Below are positions 27,442 to 37,063 of a stretch of 64,000 nucleotides of DNA, piece by piece (the first letter of the stretch is position 1; each line of letters starts with the position of its first letter). The notes below the pieces were generated by a model, which saw only the letters and a list, made by a program, of their open reading frames with translations, had not been told where the DNA came from and searched no databases. Origin of the DNA: Pseudomonas matsuisoli. GTDB taxonomy: Bacteria; Pseudomonadota; Gammaproteobacteria; Pseudomonadales; Pseudomonadaceae. A program made the translations under genes and the position numbers. The stretch covers positions 458,968 to 522,967 of the forward strand of contig NZ_BMPO01000004.1 in the NCBI RefSeq assembly GCF_014647635.1. Reading direction: 5' to 3'.

Positions 27442-28956
27442 ATGCTCGAACAATACGTGAAGAAAATCCTCACCTCGCGCGTCTACGACGTCGCGGTGGA
27501 AACACCCCTGCAGCCTGCCCGCCAGCTCTCCGAGCGTTTGCGCAACGAGATTTTCCTCAAGCGCGAGGATCTGCAGCCAGTCTTCTCGTTCAAGGTTCGG
27601 GGTGCGTACAACAAGCTGGCGCAATTGAGTCCTGAAGAGCTTGCGCGCGGCGTCGTCACTGCGTCTGCGGGCAACCACGCACAGGGCTTGGCATTGGCGG
27701 CTAAACACATGGGCGTCAAGGCGACGATCGTGATGCCGCGCACCACGCCGGAACTCAAGGTCCAGGGTGTTCGTTCGCGGGGCGGCAAGGTCGTGCTACA
27801 CGGCGATGCATTCCCCGAAGCGCTGGCCCATTCGCTCAAGCTCGTCGAAGAGAAAGGCCTGGTCTATATCCACCCGTTTGACGATCCCCACGTGATTGCC
27901 GGACAAGGCACGGTGGCGATGGAGATCCTCAGGCAGCATCAAGGCCCTATCGACGCCATTTTTGTACCGGTCGGTGGCGGTGGCCTGATCGCTGGGATCG
28001 CGGCCTACGTGAAGTACCTGCACCCCGAAACCAAGGTCATCGGCGTCGAGCCGGAGGATTCCAATTGCCTGCAGCAAGCGCTTGCAGCAGGTGAGCGCGT
28101 GGTACTGCCGCAGGTAGGCATCTTCGCTGATGGTGTCGCGGTCGCACAGATCGGCCAGCATACGTTCGACCTCTGCAAGCATTACGTCGATGAAGTCATC
28201 ACGGTCAGCAGCGATGAAATCTGCGCGGCGATCAAGGATATTTACGACGATACCCGCTCGATCACCGAGCCTGCGGGTGCACTGGCCGTGGCGGGTATCA
28301 AGCGTTACGTGAAGCGGGAAGTTGTCAGCGGGCAGGTGCTGGTGGGAATCGACTCCGGGGCCAACGTCAATTTCGACCGTCTGCGCCACGTCGCCGAGCG
28401 CGCGGAGCTGGGCGAGAAGCGCGAGGCCATCATCGCCGTCACCATTCCCGAACGCCCTGGTAGTTTCAAAGCATTCTGCGAGGCCATCGGCAAACGCCAG
28501 ATCACCGAGTTCAATTACCGCTACCACACGGATAAGGACGCGCATATTTTCGTTGGCGTGCAGACTCACCCTGAAAGCGACCCACGCGATGCGCTGGTTG
28601 CCAGTCTCCGCGAGCAAGGTTTTCCGGTGCTCGACCTGACGGATAACGAGCTGGCGAAGCTGCATATTCGCCATATGGTGGGCGGCCATTCCGACGCCGT
28701 GAGCGAAGAAATGGTATTGCGTTTCGAGTTTCCCGAGCGGCCTGGGGCCCTGTTCAACTTCCTGGCGAAACTGGGTGGGCACTGGAACATCACCATGTTC
28801 CATTACCGTAACCACGGCTCCGCAGATGGCCGCGTGGTGGCCGCCCTTCAGGTTCCCGAAGAAGAGCGCCATTTGGTGCCGACGGCGTTGGATGGGATCG
28901 GCTATCCGTATTGGGATGAGACGGATAACCCGGCTTATCGGCTGTTTCTGGCTTGA
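27442..28956 (+). CDS. ilvA: Threonine dehydratase, biosynthetic
   Basis: PLP-dependent deamination of threonine to 2-ketobutyrate for isoleucine synthesis (EC 4.3.1.19). 504 residues, as in P. aeruginosa IlvA1. The PLP lysine is K51 in FSFKVRGAYNK, the PLP phosphate loop is PVGGGGLIAG, and two C-terminal ACT-like regulatory domains (about 330-415 and 425-504, each with ERPGSFKAF / ERPGALFNF) give isoleucine/valine control. Start ATG 27442 (MLEQYVKKIL) by homology. Confidence 0.96.
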   Translation: MLEQYVKKILTSRVYDVAVETPLQPARQLSERLRNEIFLKREDLQPVFSFKVRGAYNKLAQLSPEELARGVVTASAGNHAQGLALAAKHMGVKATIVMPRTTPELKVQGVRSRGGKVVLHGDAFPEALAHSLKLVEEKGLVYIHPFDDPHVIAGQGTVAMEILRQHQGPIDAIFVPVGGGGLIAGIAAYVKYLHPETKVIGVEPEDSNCLQQALAAGERVVLPQVGIFADGVAVAQIGQHTFDLCKHYVDEVITVSSDEICAAIKDIYDDTRSITEPAGALAVAGIKRYVKREVVSGQVLVGIDSGANVNFDRLRHVAERAELGEKREAIIAVTIPERPGSFKAFCEAIGKRQITEFNYRYHTDKDAHIFVGVQTHPESDPRDALVASLREQGFPVLDLTDNELAKLHIRHMVGGHSDAVSEEMVLRFEFPERPGALFNFLAKLGGHWNITMFHYRNHGSADGRVVAALQVPEEERHLVPTALDGIGYPYWDETDNPAYRLFLA

Positions 28957-29023
28957 GCCCCGTTAAGCGGATCGCCGCCCGGGTGATAACCCAGGAACGC
29001 TTTAACGATCCGCTGACATTTCC

Positions 29024-29497
29024 TCAGCGCTTTGCCCCACGTTGTGCCGCAAGCGAGCTGAGCACCGTCTCCAGCGCCTCGGGCGACAACATCCCGCGCA
29101 GCGCTTTGTACAGGGCGCGTGTCTCCAGCAGGTTCCAGACCCTCAGCATCGTTTCCAGCGCATCCAGCGGCTTGCTGATGAAGTCCTTGGCGCCTAGGGA
29201 AAGCGCGCGCAGGCGAGTGTCGCGCGTGACGTCGGCGGTGAGCACGAGAATGGGGACGTAGTCGTTGCTTGGAATCCGTCGATTGAACTGCTCGAGCACG
29301 GCGAAGCCGTCGAACGCGGGCATGTGCAGGTCAAGTATCACGAGGTCCGGTTCGAAGCTGTTGTAGAGCTCGAGCGCCTTGGTCGGCTGCGTACTGCTAA
29401 GTACGTTGCTCAGGCCTTCGCGCGCGAGGAGCTGTTCCATCAATTCGAGGTTGGGACGCTGGTCATCGATGATGAGGATGCGGAAGTCTTCGTTCAT
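29024..29497 (-). CDS. Single-domain response regulator
   Basis: A 157-residue receiver with phospho-acceptor D56 (LVILDLHMPAFDGF), acidic pair D11/D12 and the conserved lysine in FISKPLD. After about residue 125 there is only a helical tail without output domain, so it probably works by protein contacts or as a phosphate sink. Its ATG overlaps the stop of the hybrid kinase by 4 nt, the last of four linked genes; partner by operon is that kinase. Confidence 0.9.
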   Translation of the reverse strand: MNEDFRILIIDDQRPNLELMEQLLAREGLSNVLSSTQPTKALELYNSFEPDLVILDLHMPAFDGFAVLEQFNRRIPSNDYVPILVLTADVTRDTRLRALSLGAKDFISKPLDALETMLRVWNLLETRALYKALRGMLSPEALETVLSSLAAQRGAKR

Positions 29498-31818
29498 GCA
29501 GGCTCCGGCAAATGCTGGTCAAGTAGCGCCAGGAAGGTCGGGATGTGGATTGGCTTGGTGAGAACTGCCGTTGCGCCTGCATCCCGTAAGGCGCGCTCAC
29601 CGCTGGCGCTGGCGTCAGCGGTGATCATCAACACCGGTATTGTGCGGGTTGCGGGGTCTTCCTTCAGGCGTTCGAGCACCTGGACGCCAGCAATATCCGG
29701 TAGATGCACGTCGAGCAAGATGGCCTGGGGCAGGTGCTTGCGTGCCAGATCGAGCCCCAGCTGGCCTTGCATGCTGGATAGCAGGGTGATGCTGGCACGG
29801 CGCTGCATGAGTGTTTCGATCAGTGCAAGGCTCGCGAGATTGTCCTCGATGCACAGCACCTTGTGGATCGGCCCAGGGGTAGGGGATAGGCGGTCGAGGT
29901 TGGGGGAGGGCAGGGACCACGGGCGGGCGTCGAGGGCTGCCGGCTCTACAGGTGTGAAGGGCAGCATGAACACGAAGCGGCTGCCCTCGCCGAGGGTGCT
30001 AATCACCTCGAGCCTGCCCTCCATCGCCTGCAAAAGATTGCGGCTGAGCGCAAGGCCGAGCCCGGTGCCTTCGATATGTGGGTCCGCACCAAGACGTTCG
30101 AAGGGCTTGAACAGCTGTTCGATGTTTTCCGCTGAAATCCCCTGGCCCGTATCGCTTACCGTGATCGCCATGTCCGGGCCGGCCTGTTCGACCTCCATGC
30201 ATACGCGTCCATGCGACCGGTTGTATTTCACGGCGTTGGACAGCAGGTTCAGCAACACCTGGATCAATCGCTGCCGGTCCGCACAGACGCCCGTGCCAGC
30301 GGCGATGACCGGCAACGGCTCAAGCGTGACATCCGCCTCATTCGCCAGCGGCGAGATGAGCGTCATCGCTTCTTGGAGTACGCCTCGCAGTTCGATGGCC
30401 TCGAGCGATAACGGCAGGCGTCCGGCCTCGATGCGCGCGATGTCCAACACTTCGTTGATCAGTGTGAGCAAGTGCTCGCCCGCGCGCAGGATATGCGTGA
30501 CCTGCGGGCGAGGAGATTCGAGGTCGAGCAGTTGCGCGAAGCCGAGAATCGCATTGAGCGGTGTACGCAGCTCATGACTCATGCGGGACAGGAACTCGCT
30601 TTTCGCCTGGCTGGCGTTCTCCGCCTCTTCGCGTGCGGCGCGGAGTTCGATGTCCGCAGCCCGACGCTCGGTGATGTCCCGGGTGATCTTGGAGAAGCCC
30701 CGCAGCGTGCCGGTCGCGTCGTATTGGGCGGTAATGACGACGTTGGCCCAGAATCGCGAGCCGTCACGCCGTTGTCGCCAGCCTTCTTCTTCGTAGCGCC
30801 CCATGCGGGCGGCCAATTGCAGCGCACGTCGTGGGTGCTCTGGGCATTCTTCGGGAGGGTAGAACAAGGCGAAATTGCGACCGACGATCTCGGCTTCGCG
30901 GTAACCCTTGATGCGCTCGGCACCTGCGTTCCAGCTGGTGACCCGGCCTTCGGGGTCGAGGGCGAAGATGCCATAGTCGCGGACGCCTTCGATGATGAGG
31001 CGTAGGCGCTCTTCGTTGTCCCGCAGGGCGCGCTCACGCTGGGCCAGCAACTGACTGGCCTCTTCAAGGCTGGTGCCGAGCCGACCAATCTCGTCACGGC
31101 CTTGATGGCGAGGGTCGAGCGGTTTCCCCGAGGCCAGCTGGCGCGCGGAGTGCTGCACCTGCTGGACACGGCTGACGATCCCGCGCGAGAGCAGTAATAC
31201 CGCCACGATGGCTCCGATCAGTCCGCAACAGGCGGCCAGGACGGTCGCGAACAATAGATGCTGCCGGGTTGCCGCAGCCTGCGCTGTTCGTTCCGCCAGC
31301 AACGCGTCTTCACGGACACGCATTTCGCCGATCGCCAGACGCAGACTGTCGAGCATTTGCTTGTTCTCGACGAGGACGTCGGTCAGCTCTGCCGCATCCT
31401 CGCGCATGTCGCCTTGACTGAGAATTTCCAAACCCGCCAGCTTGCCCGCGATGAGGGGCCGGATGCGATCGAGGTGAGCACGCACTTCGGCGTCCCGAAT
31501 ATTCGCGTCCAGGCGATTCAAGGCCGCTTCGATCCGTGGGATCGCAGCCAGGTAGCTCGGCAGGAAGTCCCGACGCCGGGTCAGCAGGTAGCCACGTACG
31601 CTGGCAGCGCCTTCCGCCAGTGAGGTCTGTACCGCCTGGATATCACCCTGAACTTGCAGTACACGCCGGACATCCGCCTCGGCGCGAGCGCTCTGTCGCT
31701 CGGTGGTGTAGATCAAGACGAGGGAGAGCAGCAGAATCACCAGCGGCAGGGAGATGACCACCAGCGCTTTCCCACGTAGCGGTAAATCGGCCCAGCGTCC
31801 TTGAATCCGACGTTTCAT
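29494..31818 (-). CDS. Hybrid sensor histidine kinase (CHASE3-HAMP-PAS-HisKA-HATPase-REC)
   Basis: Membrane kinase of 774 residues. Membrane segments at about 18-37 and 188-211 enclose a periplasmic CHASE3-like helical domain (40-185). HAMP follows (211-262), then PAS (about 268-388), HisKA with H415 in SRMSHELRTPLNAIL, the HATPase domain with NLLSNAVKY, DTGQGIS and GTGLGLALSRN (515-622), and a C-terminal receiver with D703 (ILLDVHLPDIAG). The PAS domain (SWNAGAERIKGYREAEIVGRNFALFYPPEE) is of the kind found in redox or light sensing PAS proteins, but no ligand can be read. Overlaps both neighbours by 4 nt. Confidence 0.92.
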   Translation of the reverse strand: MKRRIQGRWADLPLRGKALVVISLPLVILLLSLVLIYTTERQSARAEADVRRVLQVQGDIQAVQTSLAEGAASVRGYLLTRRRDFLPSYLAAIPRIEAALNRLDANIRDAEVRAHLDRIRPLIAGKLAGLEILSQGDMREDAAELTDVLVENKQMLDSLRLAIGEMRVREDALLAERTAQAAATRQHLLFATVLAACCGLIGAIVAVLLLSRGIVSRVQQVQHSARQLASGKPLDPRHQGRDEIGRLGTSLEEASQLLAQRERALRDNEERLRLIIEGVRDYGIFALDPEGRVTSWNAGAERIKGYREAEIVGRNFALFYPPEECPEHPRRALQLAARMGRYEEEGWRQRRDGSRFWANVVITAQYDATGTLRGFSKITRDITERRAADIELRAAREEAENASQAKSEFLSRMSHELRTPLNAILGFAQLLDLESPRPQVTHILRAGEHLLTLINEVLDIARIEAGRLPLSLEAIELRGVLQEAMTLISPLANEADVTLEPLPVIAAGTGVCADRQRLIQVLLNLLSNAVKYNRSHGRVCMEVEQAGPDMAITVSDTGQGISAENIEQLFKPFERLGADPHIEGTGLGLALSRNLLQAMEGRLEVISTLGEGSRFVFMLPFTPVEPAALDARPWSLPSPNLDRLSPTPGPIHKVLCIEDNLASLALIETLMQRRASITLLSSMQGQLGLDLARKHLPQAILLDVHLPDIAGVQVLERLKEDPATRTIPVLMITADASASGERALRDAGATAVLTKPIHIPTFLALLDQHLPEPA

Positions 31819-32492
31819 GAGCGTAAGTCCGACCAGTCTCCGTCAGGTTGTGCGACCAGTCCGAGGGCGATCCCGCGCACGGCGGCCTGTGTACGATCCG
31901 CTACACCGAGCTTGCCGATCAGTCGCTCGACGTGCGCCTTCACGGTGCCCGCGGCGATGCCGAGCTTTTCCCCGATTTCGCGATTACTGAAACCGCCCGC
32001 CACGAGGCCAAGCACCTGGCGCTCGCGTTTGGTCAATGCATCGCTCGGCGTAGCACCGCTGGCGGTACGCTCGGCAATCCGTCGCAGCAGTCGCGCGCTG
32101 ACGGCGCTGTTGAGCGCCTCCTCACCCGCGGCAACACGGCGTAGTGCCTGGATGACTTCCTCACGCGTGGCATCTTTCAGCAAATAGCCGACGGCGCCCG
32201 CCGCGATCGCGGCTTCGAGGTGTTCGGGGCTGTCGTACATGGTGAACATGACGGTCTTGAGCGCAGGCATGCGCTGCTGTAGCAAACGCGCAACGCCCAG
32301 CCCATTCATGCCCGGCATGCGGATGTCGATGATGGCGATATCCGGTTGCAGCGTTTCGCACAATGCGAGCGCGGTTTCCCCATCCGGGGCCTGGCCGACG
32401 ACATCGAACTCGGTGCACCCCGCAAGCATCGCGACAAAGCCCGCGCGTGTGACCTCATGATCATCGGCAAGAATCAACCGAAGGGGCGTCAT
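31815..32492 (-). CDS. NarL/LuxR-type response regulator
   Basis: A 225-residue DNA-binding regulator: receiver (1-120) with D10/D11, phospho-site D56 (IAIIDIRMPGMNGLG) and GYLLKDATREE, then a LuxR helix-turn-helix (about 150-212, LTKRERQVLGLVAGGFSNREIGEKLGIAAGTVKAHVERLIGKLG). Encoded directly after the HisKA_3 kinase with a 4-nt overlap, so that kinase is the natural partner. Confidence 0.93.
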   Translation of the reverse strand: MTPLRLILADDHEVTRAGFVAMLAGCTEFDVVGQAPDGETALALCETLQPDIAIIDIRMPGMNGLGVARLLQQRMPALKTVMFTMYDSPEHLEAAIAAGAVGYLLKDATREEVIQALRRVAAGEEALNSAVSARLLRRIAERTASGATPSDALTKRERQVLGLVAGGFSNREIGEKLGIAAGTVKAHVERLIGKLGVADRTQAAVRGIALGLVAQPDGDWSDLRS

Positions 32493-33658
32493 GTGAAGGC
32501 TCCTGTAGCCGGAAGGCTCGCGATCAGCCGGGTTCCGGCACCCGCTCGGCTGGTGCAGGCGACTTCACCGCCGAGCAAGCTTGCACGTTCCTGCATGGCG
32601 ACCAACCCAAGATGGTGTCCTCCGTCGGCGTGCAGAACCGGCTGGCAATCGAATCCGACGCCGTCGTCTTCCAATGCAAGGACGGCAGACGAAGGGCCAA
32701 CATCCAGGCTGATGAGTACACGTGAGCAATGGGCGTGCTTGAGGATGTTGTTGATGGCTTCCTGGGCGATTCGGAACAAGGCGATTTCTCCGGGCGGGAA
32801 GAGTCGATCGTCACTGCGAATCTGCCAGCGAACGTCGATGCCGACATCACGCAGGCGATCAGCTTCCCGGTCGATGGCCTGGCCGAGGCCGAAATCATCG
32901 AGCAACTGTGGTCGCAGGCCACCCATCGCGTCACGGGTTTCACGTACGCAGCGGCGAGCCAAGTCGAGGATAGCGCCGAAATCCGCGACATCTTCTTCGG
33001 TCTGCCGAGAGTGGCGTGCGGCATATCCCTGCAAGCGTTGGTGAAGCCCGGCAAGCGTCTGCGCAAGTCCGTCGTGCAGGTCGTAGGCGACACGCCTGCG
33101 TTCCTCTTCCTGGGCCGTCAGTAACCGGTGCACCAGCTCCGACATGGCCCTCTCCCGGGTGCGCAGGGCACCATGAAGACGATCATTTTCCAGTTGCGTT
33201 GCCAGAAGCGCCGCCAGCAAGCGGAGCGACTCGAGGTCTTCGGCATCGGGTGGATTGATCGGCTGGCTACTGGCGAGCATCAGGGCGCCGAGGGGCGTAC
33301 CGTTGGCGCTCATCAGCGGGAGCTGCAACAGCAGTGGTACGCCGATCTCGGTGCGCGCGTCGCAGCGCACCTCGCGTGTTTCCTGATCGGTGGATTCCAG
33401 CCACTGGCGCGGGGCGAGGGCGCCTTTTGTCGTGACGATCCGCCAAGGCGCGTCGAAGCCAAGCAGCACTGCGCCCAGGTCCATCGCGCAAAACGCCGCC
33501 GCCCGCTGCAGAACACGTTCGCATTTGGCGTCTGGCGGCAGGGCGGCAAGCTCCCGCCCGGTATCGGTGAGCAGGCTAAGACGTGCAGCGCGGCTTTCCC
33601 ATTGTCGGTATTGGTTACGCAGGGCGCGCGCATTATCGGGCGTCGAGGGCGTAGGCAT
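32489..33658 (-). CDS. Cytoplasmic GAF sensor histidine kinase (HisKA_3)
   Basis: A 389-residue kinase without membrane segments: GAF domain at about 30-160, HisKA_3 dimerisation region with H195 in RRRVAYDLHDGLAQTLAGL, and a NarX-type ATPase domain (about 280-385, AQEAINNILKHA, DDGVGFD, HHLGLVAMQERASLLGG). First of four genes joined by 4-nt overlaps. The GAF domain has no obvious haem or cofactor motif that I can name. Confidence 0.92.
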   Translation of the reverse strand: MPTPSTPDNARALRNQYRQWESRAARLSLLTDTGRELAALPPDAKCERVLQRAAAFCAMDLGAVLLGFDAPWRIVTTKGALAPRQWLESTDQETREVRCDARTEIGVPLLLQLPLMSANGTPLGALMLASSQPINPPDAEDLESLRLLAALLATQLENDRLHGALRTRERAMSELVHRLLTAQEEERRRVAYDLHDGLAQTLAGLHQRLQGYAARHSRQTEEDVADFGAILDLARRCVRETRDAMGGLRPQLLDDFGLGQAIDREADRLRDVGIDVRWQIRSDDRLFPPGEIALFRIAQEAINNILKHAHCSRVLISLDVGPSSAVLALEDDGVGFDCQPVLHADGGHHLGLVAMQERASLLGGEVACTSRAGAGTRLIASLPATGAFT

Positions 33659-33820
33659 CGTTCACTTCGGTATGCAGAGGTTTAACCTCATTAAAGCGGG
33701 TTGTAACCGTGGCGCCCTATCTGCCGATCGGCATAGTCCGGTATCGCCAGGTGGCCGATGGCGGCATTCTCGAGCGTTGGCAAAGTGACGTCGTCTCCAC
33801 TTGCCTTGAAGGTCATCCCT

Positions 33821-34348
33821 ATGAAAAAGCACTCCATCGCGCTCGGTCTGTTGTTCGCCCTCGCCATGCCGCTGGCCTCGGCTGCCGAGCCTGTGACGCC
33901 CTTCGCCTACACGTCGGTCGTCACGGCACCCACGGATGCCGCTGACAAGGAAATTGCCGGTCTGTTCGATCGCTGGAACCAGGCGCTGATAACGGGCGAC
34001 GCGGCGAAGGTTACTGCGCTTTACAGTTCGAATGCCGTGTTGCAGCCGACGGTTTCCAACCGGGTACGCGCGACTTCCGCTGACATACAGGACTACTTCG
34101 ATCACTTCTTGGCACTGAAACCGTCTGGCGAGATCAACTATCGCGAGATTCGCCATCTGGGCCCGGACACCGCCTTGGACAGCGGCGTTTACTCCTTCCA
34201 TGTCACCGATGCCGCAGGCAAATCCAGTACCGTGCAGGCGCGTTACACCTTCCTCTATTCGAAGGTCGATGGTCAGTGGCGAATCCTGAATCACCATTCC
34301 TCTGCGATGCCTGAAATCCTACCGGCCCAAGTCGCCAGCCGTCAGTAG
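33821..34348 (+). CDS. Secreted SnoaL-like/DUF4440 protein
   Basis: A 175-residue exported protein: signal peptide 1-21 (LGLLFALAMPLASAAEP) and one NTF2-like/SnoaL domain (about 40-165; LFDRWNQALITGDAAKVTALYSSNAVLQPTVSN ... YTFLYSKVDGQWRILNHHSS). Such domains often bind small ligands or help dimerise; the role is unknown. The gene overlaps the convergent MFS gene by 7 nt. The frame begins at 33758, but ATG 33821 at the signal peptide is the better start. Similar genes lie between ilvA and rppH in other pseudomonads. Confidence 0.82.
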   Translation: MKKHSIALGLLFALAMPLASAAEPVTPFAYTSVVTAPTDAADKEIAGLFDRWNQALITGDAAKVTALYSSNAVLQPTVSNRVRATSADIQDYFDHFLALKPSGEINYREIRHLGPDTALDSGVYSFHVTDAAGKSSTVQARYTFLYSKVDGQWRILNHHSSAMPEILPAQVASRQ

Positions 34349-35586
34349 GTTAACCGGCCGTGCGGCTTCAGCCAGAAGCCGCCCATGGCCAGTAAGAGCA
34401 TGCCGCTGGCGGCGTAGAGCAGCGTGAAGCCGCCCGTCACGTTCAGCATGAGGTAGGCGAGGATCGGACCACTTGCGGCCCCGAGGTCTTGGGCGATCGA
34501 GTAGCGTGTCATGAAACCGATCGCGCCGACCCGCCGGGCGGTGTCCGCAGCGCTGGCATCGGCGATCGTCGTCAGGGCCGTCGAGGCGAGCAGCAATACC
34601 AGCGTGCAAACAAGCCACGCCGCGAGCGGCAGTCCGACGGCCATTGGGACGAAGCCCACCGCGCCAATCGACAGGGCGCCTAGCAGGTAAGGGCGCCGCC
34701 CGCGTGGGCCGTCGGACCAATGCCCGAAACGACTTCCCAGCCACGGCTCCCAACTCCAGCGCAACGCTTGCAAGGCACCCGATAGTGCTGTCGCGCCGAT
34801 CACGAAGCCGAACAGATCCAGCGAGGTGCCGAATTGGTCTTCAATGAGCGCGCTGAAGGTAGAGGCGAATACGCCTTGAATCAGCATTGCGATGCCCAGG
34901 CCGGTAAGGATGACTGGCCACTCCCGGTTTGGTGTGTCTTGTAGCCGTGCTTCTTGGGTTGCTTCTGAGGGCGGTTCATCGTGACTGGGCGGTAACGTGA
35001 AACCGAGCAGGATCAATGGAACGCCCAGTAGCGACAGCACGCCAAATGTCCAAGCCAGCGCGGGCAGGCCCCAGACGGCAACGAACACACCGCCGAGTAG
35101 CATGCCGGCCAGGCTGCCAAGGCGGTAGAGACCGTTGTAGAGCCCCATGATCCGGCCGCGTTCGTTCTCCGCTGCGCAGCGCACCACTGCCGCGAGGCCG
35201 CCAATGCGAAACAGCGACCACGCCATGCCCCACAGCGCACGGAGCACTAGCCAGACGACGAAAGTATCGGCGAAACCGTAGCCGATGGTGCTAATGGCTC
35301 CCAGTAAAATCGCGGCGAGCAGACCCGTGCGCAGGCTGATGCGGCGGTAGAGGTAGCCAATCAGAGGGTTGATGGGCAAGCGCACGAAGCGATTGACAGC
35401 AAGCAGCGCACCGACCTGCCAGAGCGACTCGAGTCCAGCTTCTTGCCAGTACACCGGCAGCGCGATGTAGAGCATCGAATCGCCCAGTAGGCTGAGCGCG
35501 GTCGCCAGGGCCACCACGATGACGGCCCGGTTGCGTTTGTTGTTCCGTGCTGCCTGCGTCAGGCTCTCAGGCTGAGAATTGGCCAA
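34342..35586 (-). CDS. MFS transporter
   Basis: A 414-residue major-facilitator protein with 12 predicted membrane segments ([22 protein letters not shown] near the start; [27 protein letters not shown] as loop 2-3 region). The substrate is unknown; it matches the MFS gene found between SnoaL and HAD genes in P. aeruginosa. The start is TTG 35586 preceded by GGAG at 8 nt. Its first codons overlap the end of the HAD gene by 28 nt, so translation may be coupled. Confidence 0.85.
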   Translation of the reverse strand: MANSQPESLTQAARNNKRNRAVIVVALATALSLLGDSMLYIALPVYWQEAGLESLWQVGALLAVNRFVRLPINPLIGYLYRRISLRTGLLAAILLGAISTIGYGFADTFVVWLVLRALWGMAWSLFRIGGLAAVVRCAAENERGRIMGLYNGLYRLGSLAGMLLGGVFVAVWGLPALAWTFGVLSLLGVPLILLGFTLPPSHDEPPSEATQEARLQDTPNREWPVILTGLGIAMLIQGVFASTFSALIEDQFGTSLDLFGFVIGATALSGALQALRWSWEPWLGSRFGHWSDGPRGRRPYLLGALSIGAVGFVPMAVGLPLAAWLVCTLVLLLASTALTTIADASAADTARRVGAIGFMTRYSIAQDLGAASGPILAYLMLNVTGGFTLLYAASGMLLLAMGGFWLKPHGRLTY

Positions 35587-36230
35587 CCGCGTTTCTCCGC
35601 TTCCGCGCGCAGGGTGTCGTCAGGATCGACTGCGACTGGGTGGTCGACCTTTTCCAGCAGCGGCAGGTCGTTGCGCGAATCGCTATAGAAGTAGCTGCCC
35701 GCCAGGCTTGTCCCCGTCTCGCTCAACCAGCGCTCCAGGCGCGTGACCTTACCCTCCTTGAAGCAGGGCACGTCGGTCGTACGGCCGGTATACCTGCCGT
35801 CGGCCGTTTCGCATTCGGTTGCCAAAAGCGTATCGATGCCCAGCCGCTTAGCGATCGGGCCGGTCACGAACCGGTTCGTCGCGGTAATGATCACCAACTG
35901 ATCGCCCGCATCGCGGTGTTCAGCAATCAAGGCTTCGCCCTTGGCAAGAATGATCGGCTCGATGCATTCCCGCATGAATTGCAGATGCCACTCATCCAGC
36001 TGCGCCTGCGGATGCCGGCCCAGAATTTCGAGGCTGAAATTAAGGTAGGCCTGTATATCCAGCCGGCCTGCCAGATAGTCCTCGTAGAACTGATCGTTGC
36101 GCGCTTTGTAAGCGTCACCATCGAGAATGCCCCGCTCACACAGCCAGTCGCCCCAGGCATGGTCGCTGTCGCCGCCGAGGAGGGTATTGTCAAGATCGAA
36201 AAGAGCCAGGGCCACGTGTGAGCGCTCCAT
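35559..36230 (-). CDS. HAD-family phosphatase (SerB-like, IB subfamily)
   Basis: A 223-residue haloacid-dehalogenase hydrolase with motif [18 protein letters not shown], motif II ITATNRF, and motif [18 protein letters not shown]. Similar proteins hydrolyse phosphoserine-like or lysophosphatidate substrates; the substrate here is unresolved. GTG 36215 directly before ALALFDLD is an alternative start. Part of the conserved HAD-rppH-ptsP neighbourhood, divergent from rppH. Confidence 0.88.
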   Translation of the reverse strand: MERSHVALALFDLDNTLLGGDSDHAWGDWLCERGILDGDAYKARNDQFYEDYLAGRLDIQAYLNFSLEILGRHPQAQLDEWHLQFMRECIEPIILAKGEALIAEHRDAGDQLVIITATNRFVTGPIAKRLGIDTLLATECETADGRYTGRTTDVPCFKEGKVTRLERWLSETGTSLAGSYFYSDSRNDLPLLEKVDHPVAVDPDDTLRAEAEKRGWPILSLRA

Positions 36231-36574
36231 GAATGCGGTAGGTGGAACGGCGCGGCAGCGCCGTAAATCCGCTAGCCTAGCGACTTTTATCGAAGCTGCC
36301 CATGGTCCCGGCGAGCGGGTTTGCCGGTTTCGCGACCTTTATGGAACAATGCCGAGGCATGCGTTTGTTAGGGTCTGGTGACGGTTTGTCGCGAGCCGCG
36401 TTGCCGAGAGGGACGGTCCTCGGGGATGTCGAATGGAGGGGATGACCAAATGGCCAGCCAGGCTGTCTGGATCACGCCTTGTTCTGTCTCGTCAGCCAAG
36501 GTCGTTTCCCGCGTAACCTACAGGCCCTAGCGCGGCCACGAACGAAACATCAACAGATCTTTAGGGGGAGCGCC
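36231..36574. other. Intergenic region upstream of rppH
   Basis: 344 nt between the divergent HAD and rppH genes. The only coding hint is a 26-codon frame at 36450-36530 (MASQAVW...) behind GGAGGGG at good spacing, which could be a leader peptide but has no other support. No strong promoter or hairpin was picked out. Confidence 0.35.
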
Positions 36575-37054
36575 GTGATTGATCCTGATGGTTTTCGTCC
36601 CAACGTCGGCATCATCCTTGCCAACGATGCTGGACAGGTGATGTGGGCGCGGCGTATCAATCAGGACGCCTGGCAGTTTCCGCAAGGCGGCATCCATGAT
36701 CGCGAATCCCCCGAAGAGGCGCTGTATCGCGAATTGAATGAAGAAGTAGGTTTGGAGGAGCGGGATGTCCGCATCCTCGCCTGCACGCGCGGATGGCTTC
36801 GTTATCGCCTTCCGCAGCGACTGGTCAGGACGCACAGCCAACCGCTGTGCATCGGCCAAAAACAAAAGTGGTTTCTGCTCAAGCTGACGGGTGACGAGCA
36901 ACGCGTCCGGATGGATCTGACCGGCAAGCCCGAATTCGATGGCTGGCGTTGGGTCAGTTATTGGTACCCGCTGGGGCAGGTGGTGACATTCAAGCGCGAG
37001 GTTTATCGCCGCGCACTCAAGGAACTGGCCCCGCGCCTCCCTGTTGGGAACTGA
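36575..37054 (+). CDS. rppH: RNA pyrophosphohydrolase
   Basis: Nudix hydrolase of 159 residues that trims the 5' triphosphate of mRNAs and so starts decay. The Nudix box is [23 protein letters not shown] (about 38-60), preceded by WQFPQGG. GTG start with GGGGGAG 5 nt upstream; the track of identity to Pseudomonas RppH starts at [13 protein letters not shown]. ptsP begins 10 nt downstream, so the two form an operon. Confidence 0.95.
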   Translation: MIDPDGFRPNVGIILANDAGQVMWARRINQDAWQFPQGGIHDRESPEEALYRELNEEVGLEERDVRILACTRGWLRYRLPQRLVRTHSQPLCIGQKQKWFLLKLTGDEQRVRMDLTGKPEFDGWRWVSYWYPLGQVVTFKREVYRRALKELAPRLPVGN

Positions 37055-37063
37055 GACCCGAGC

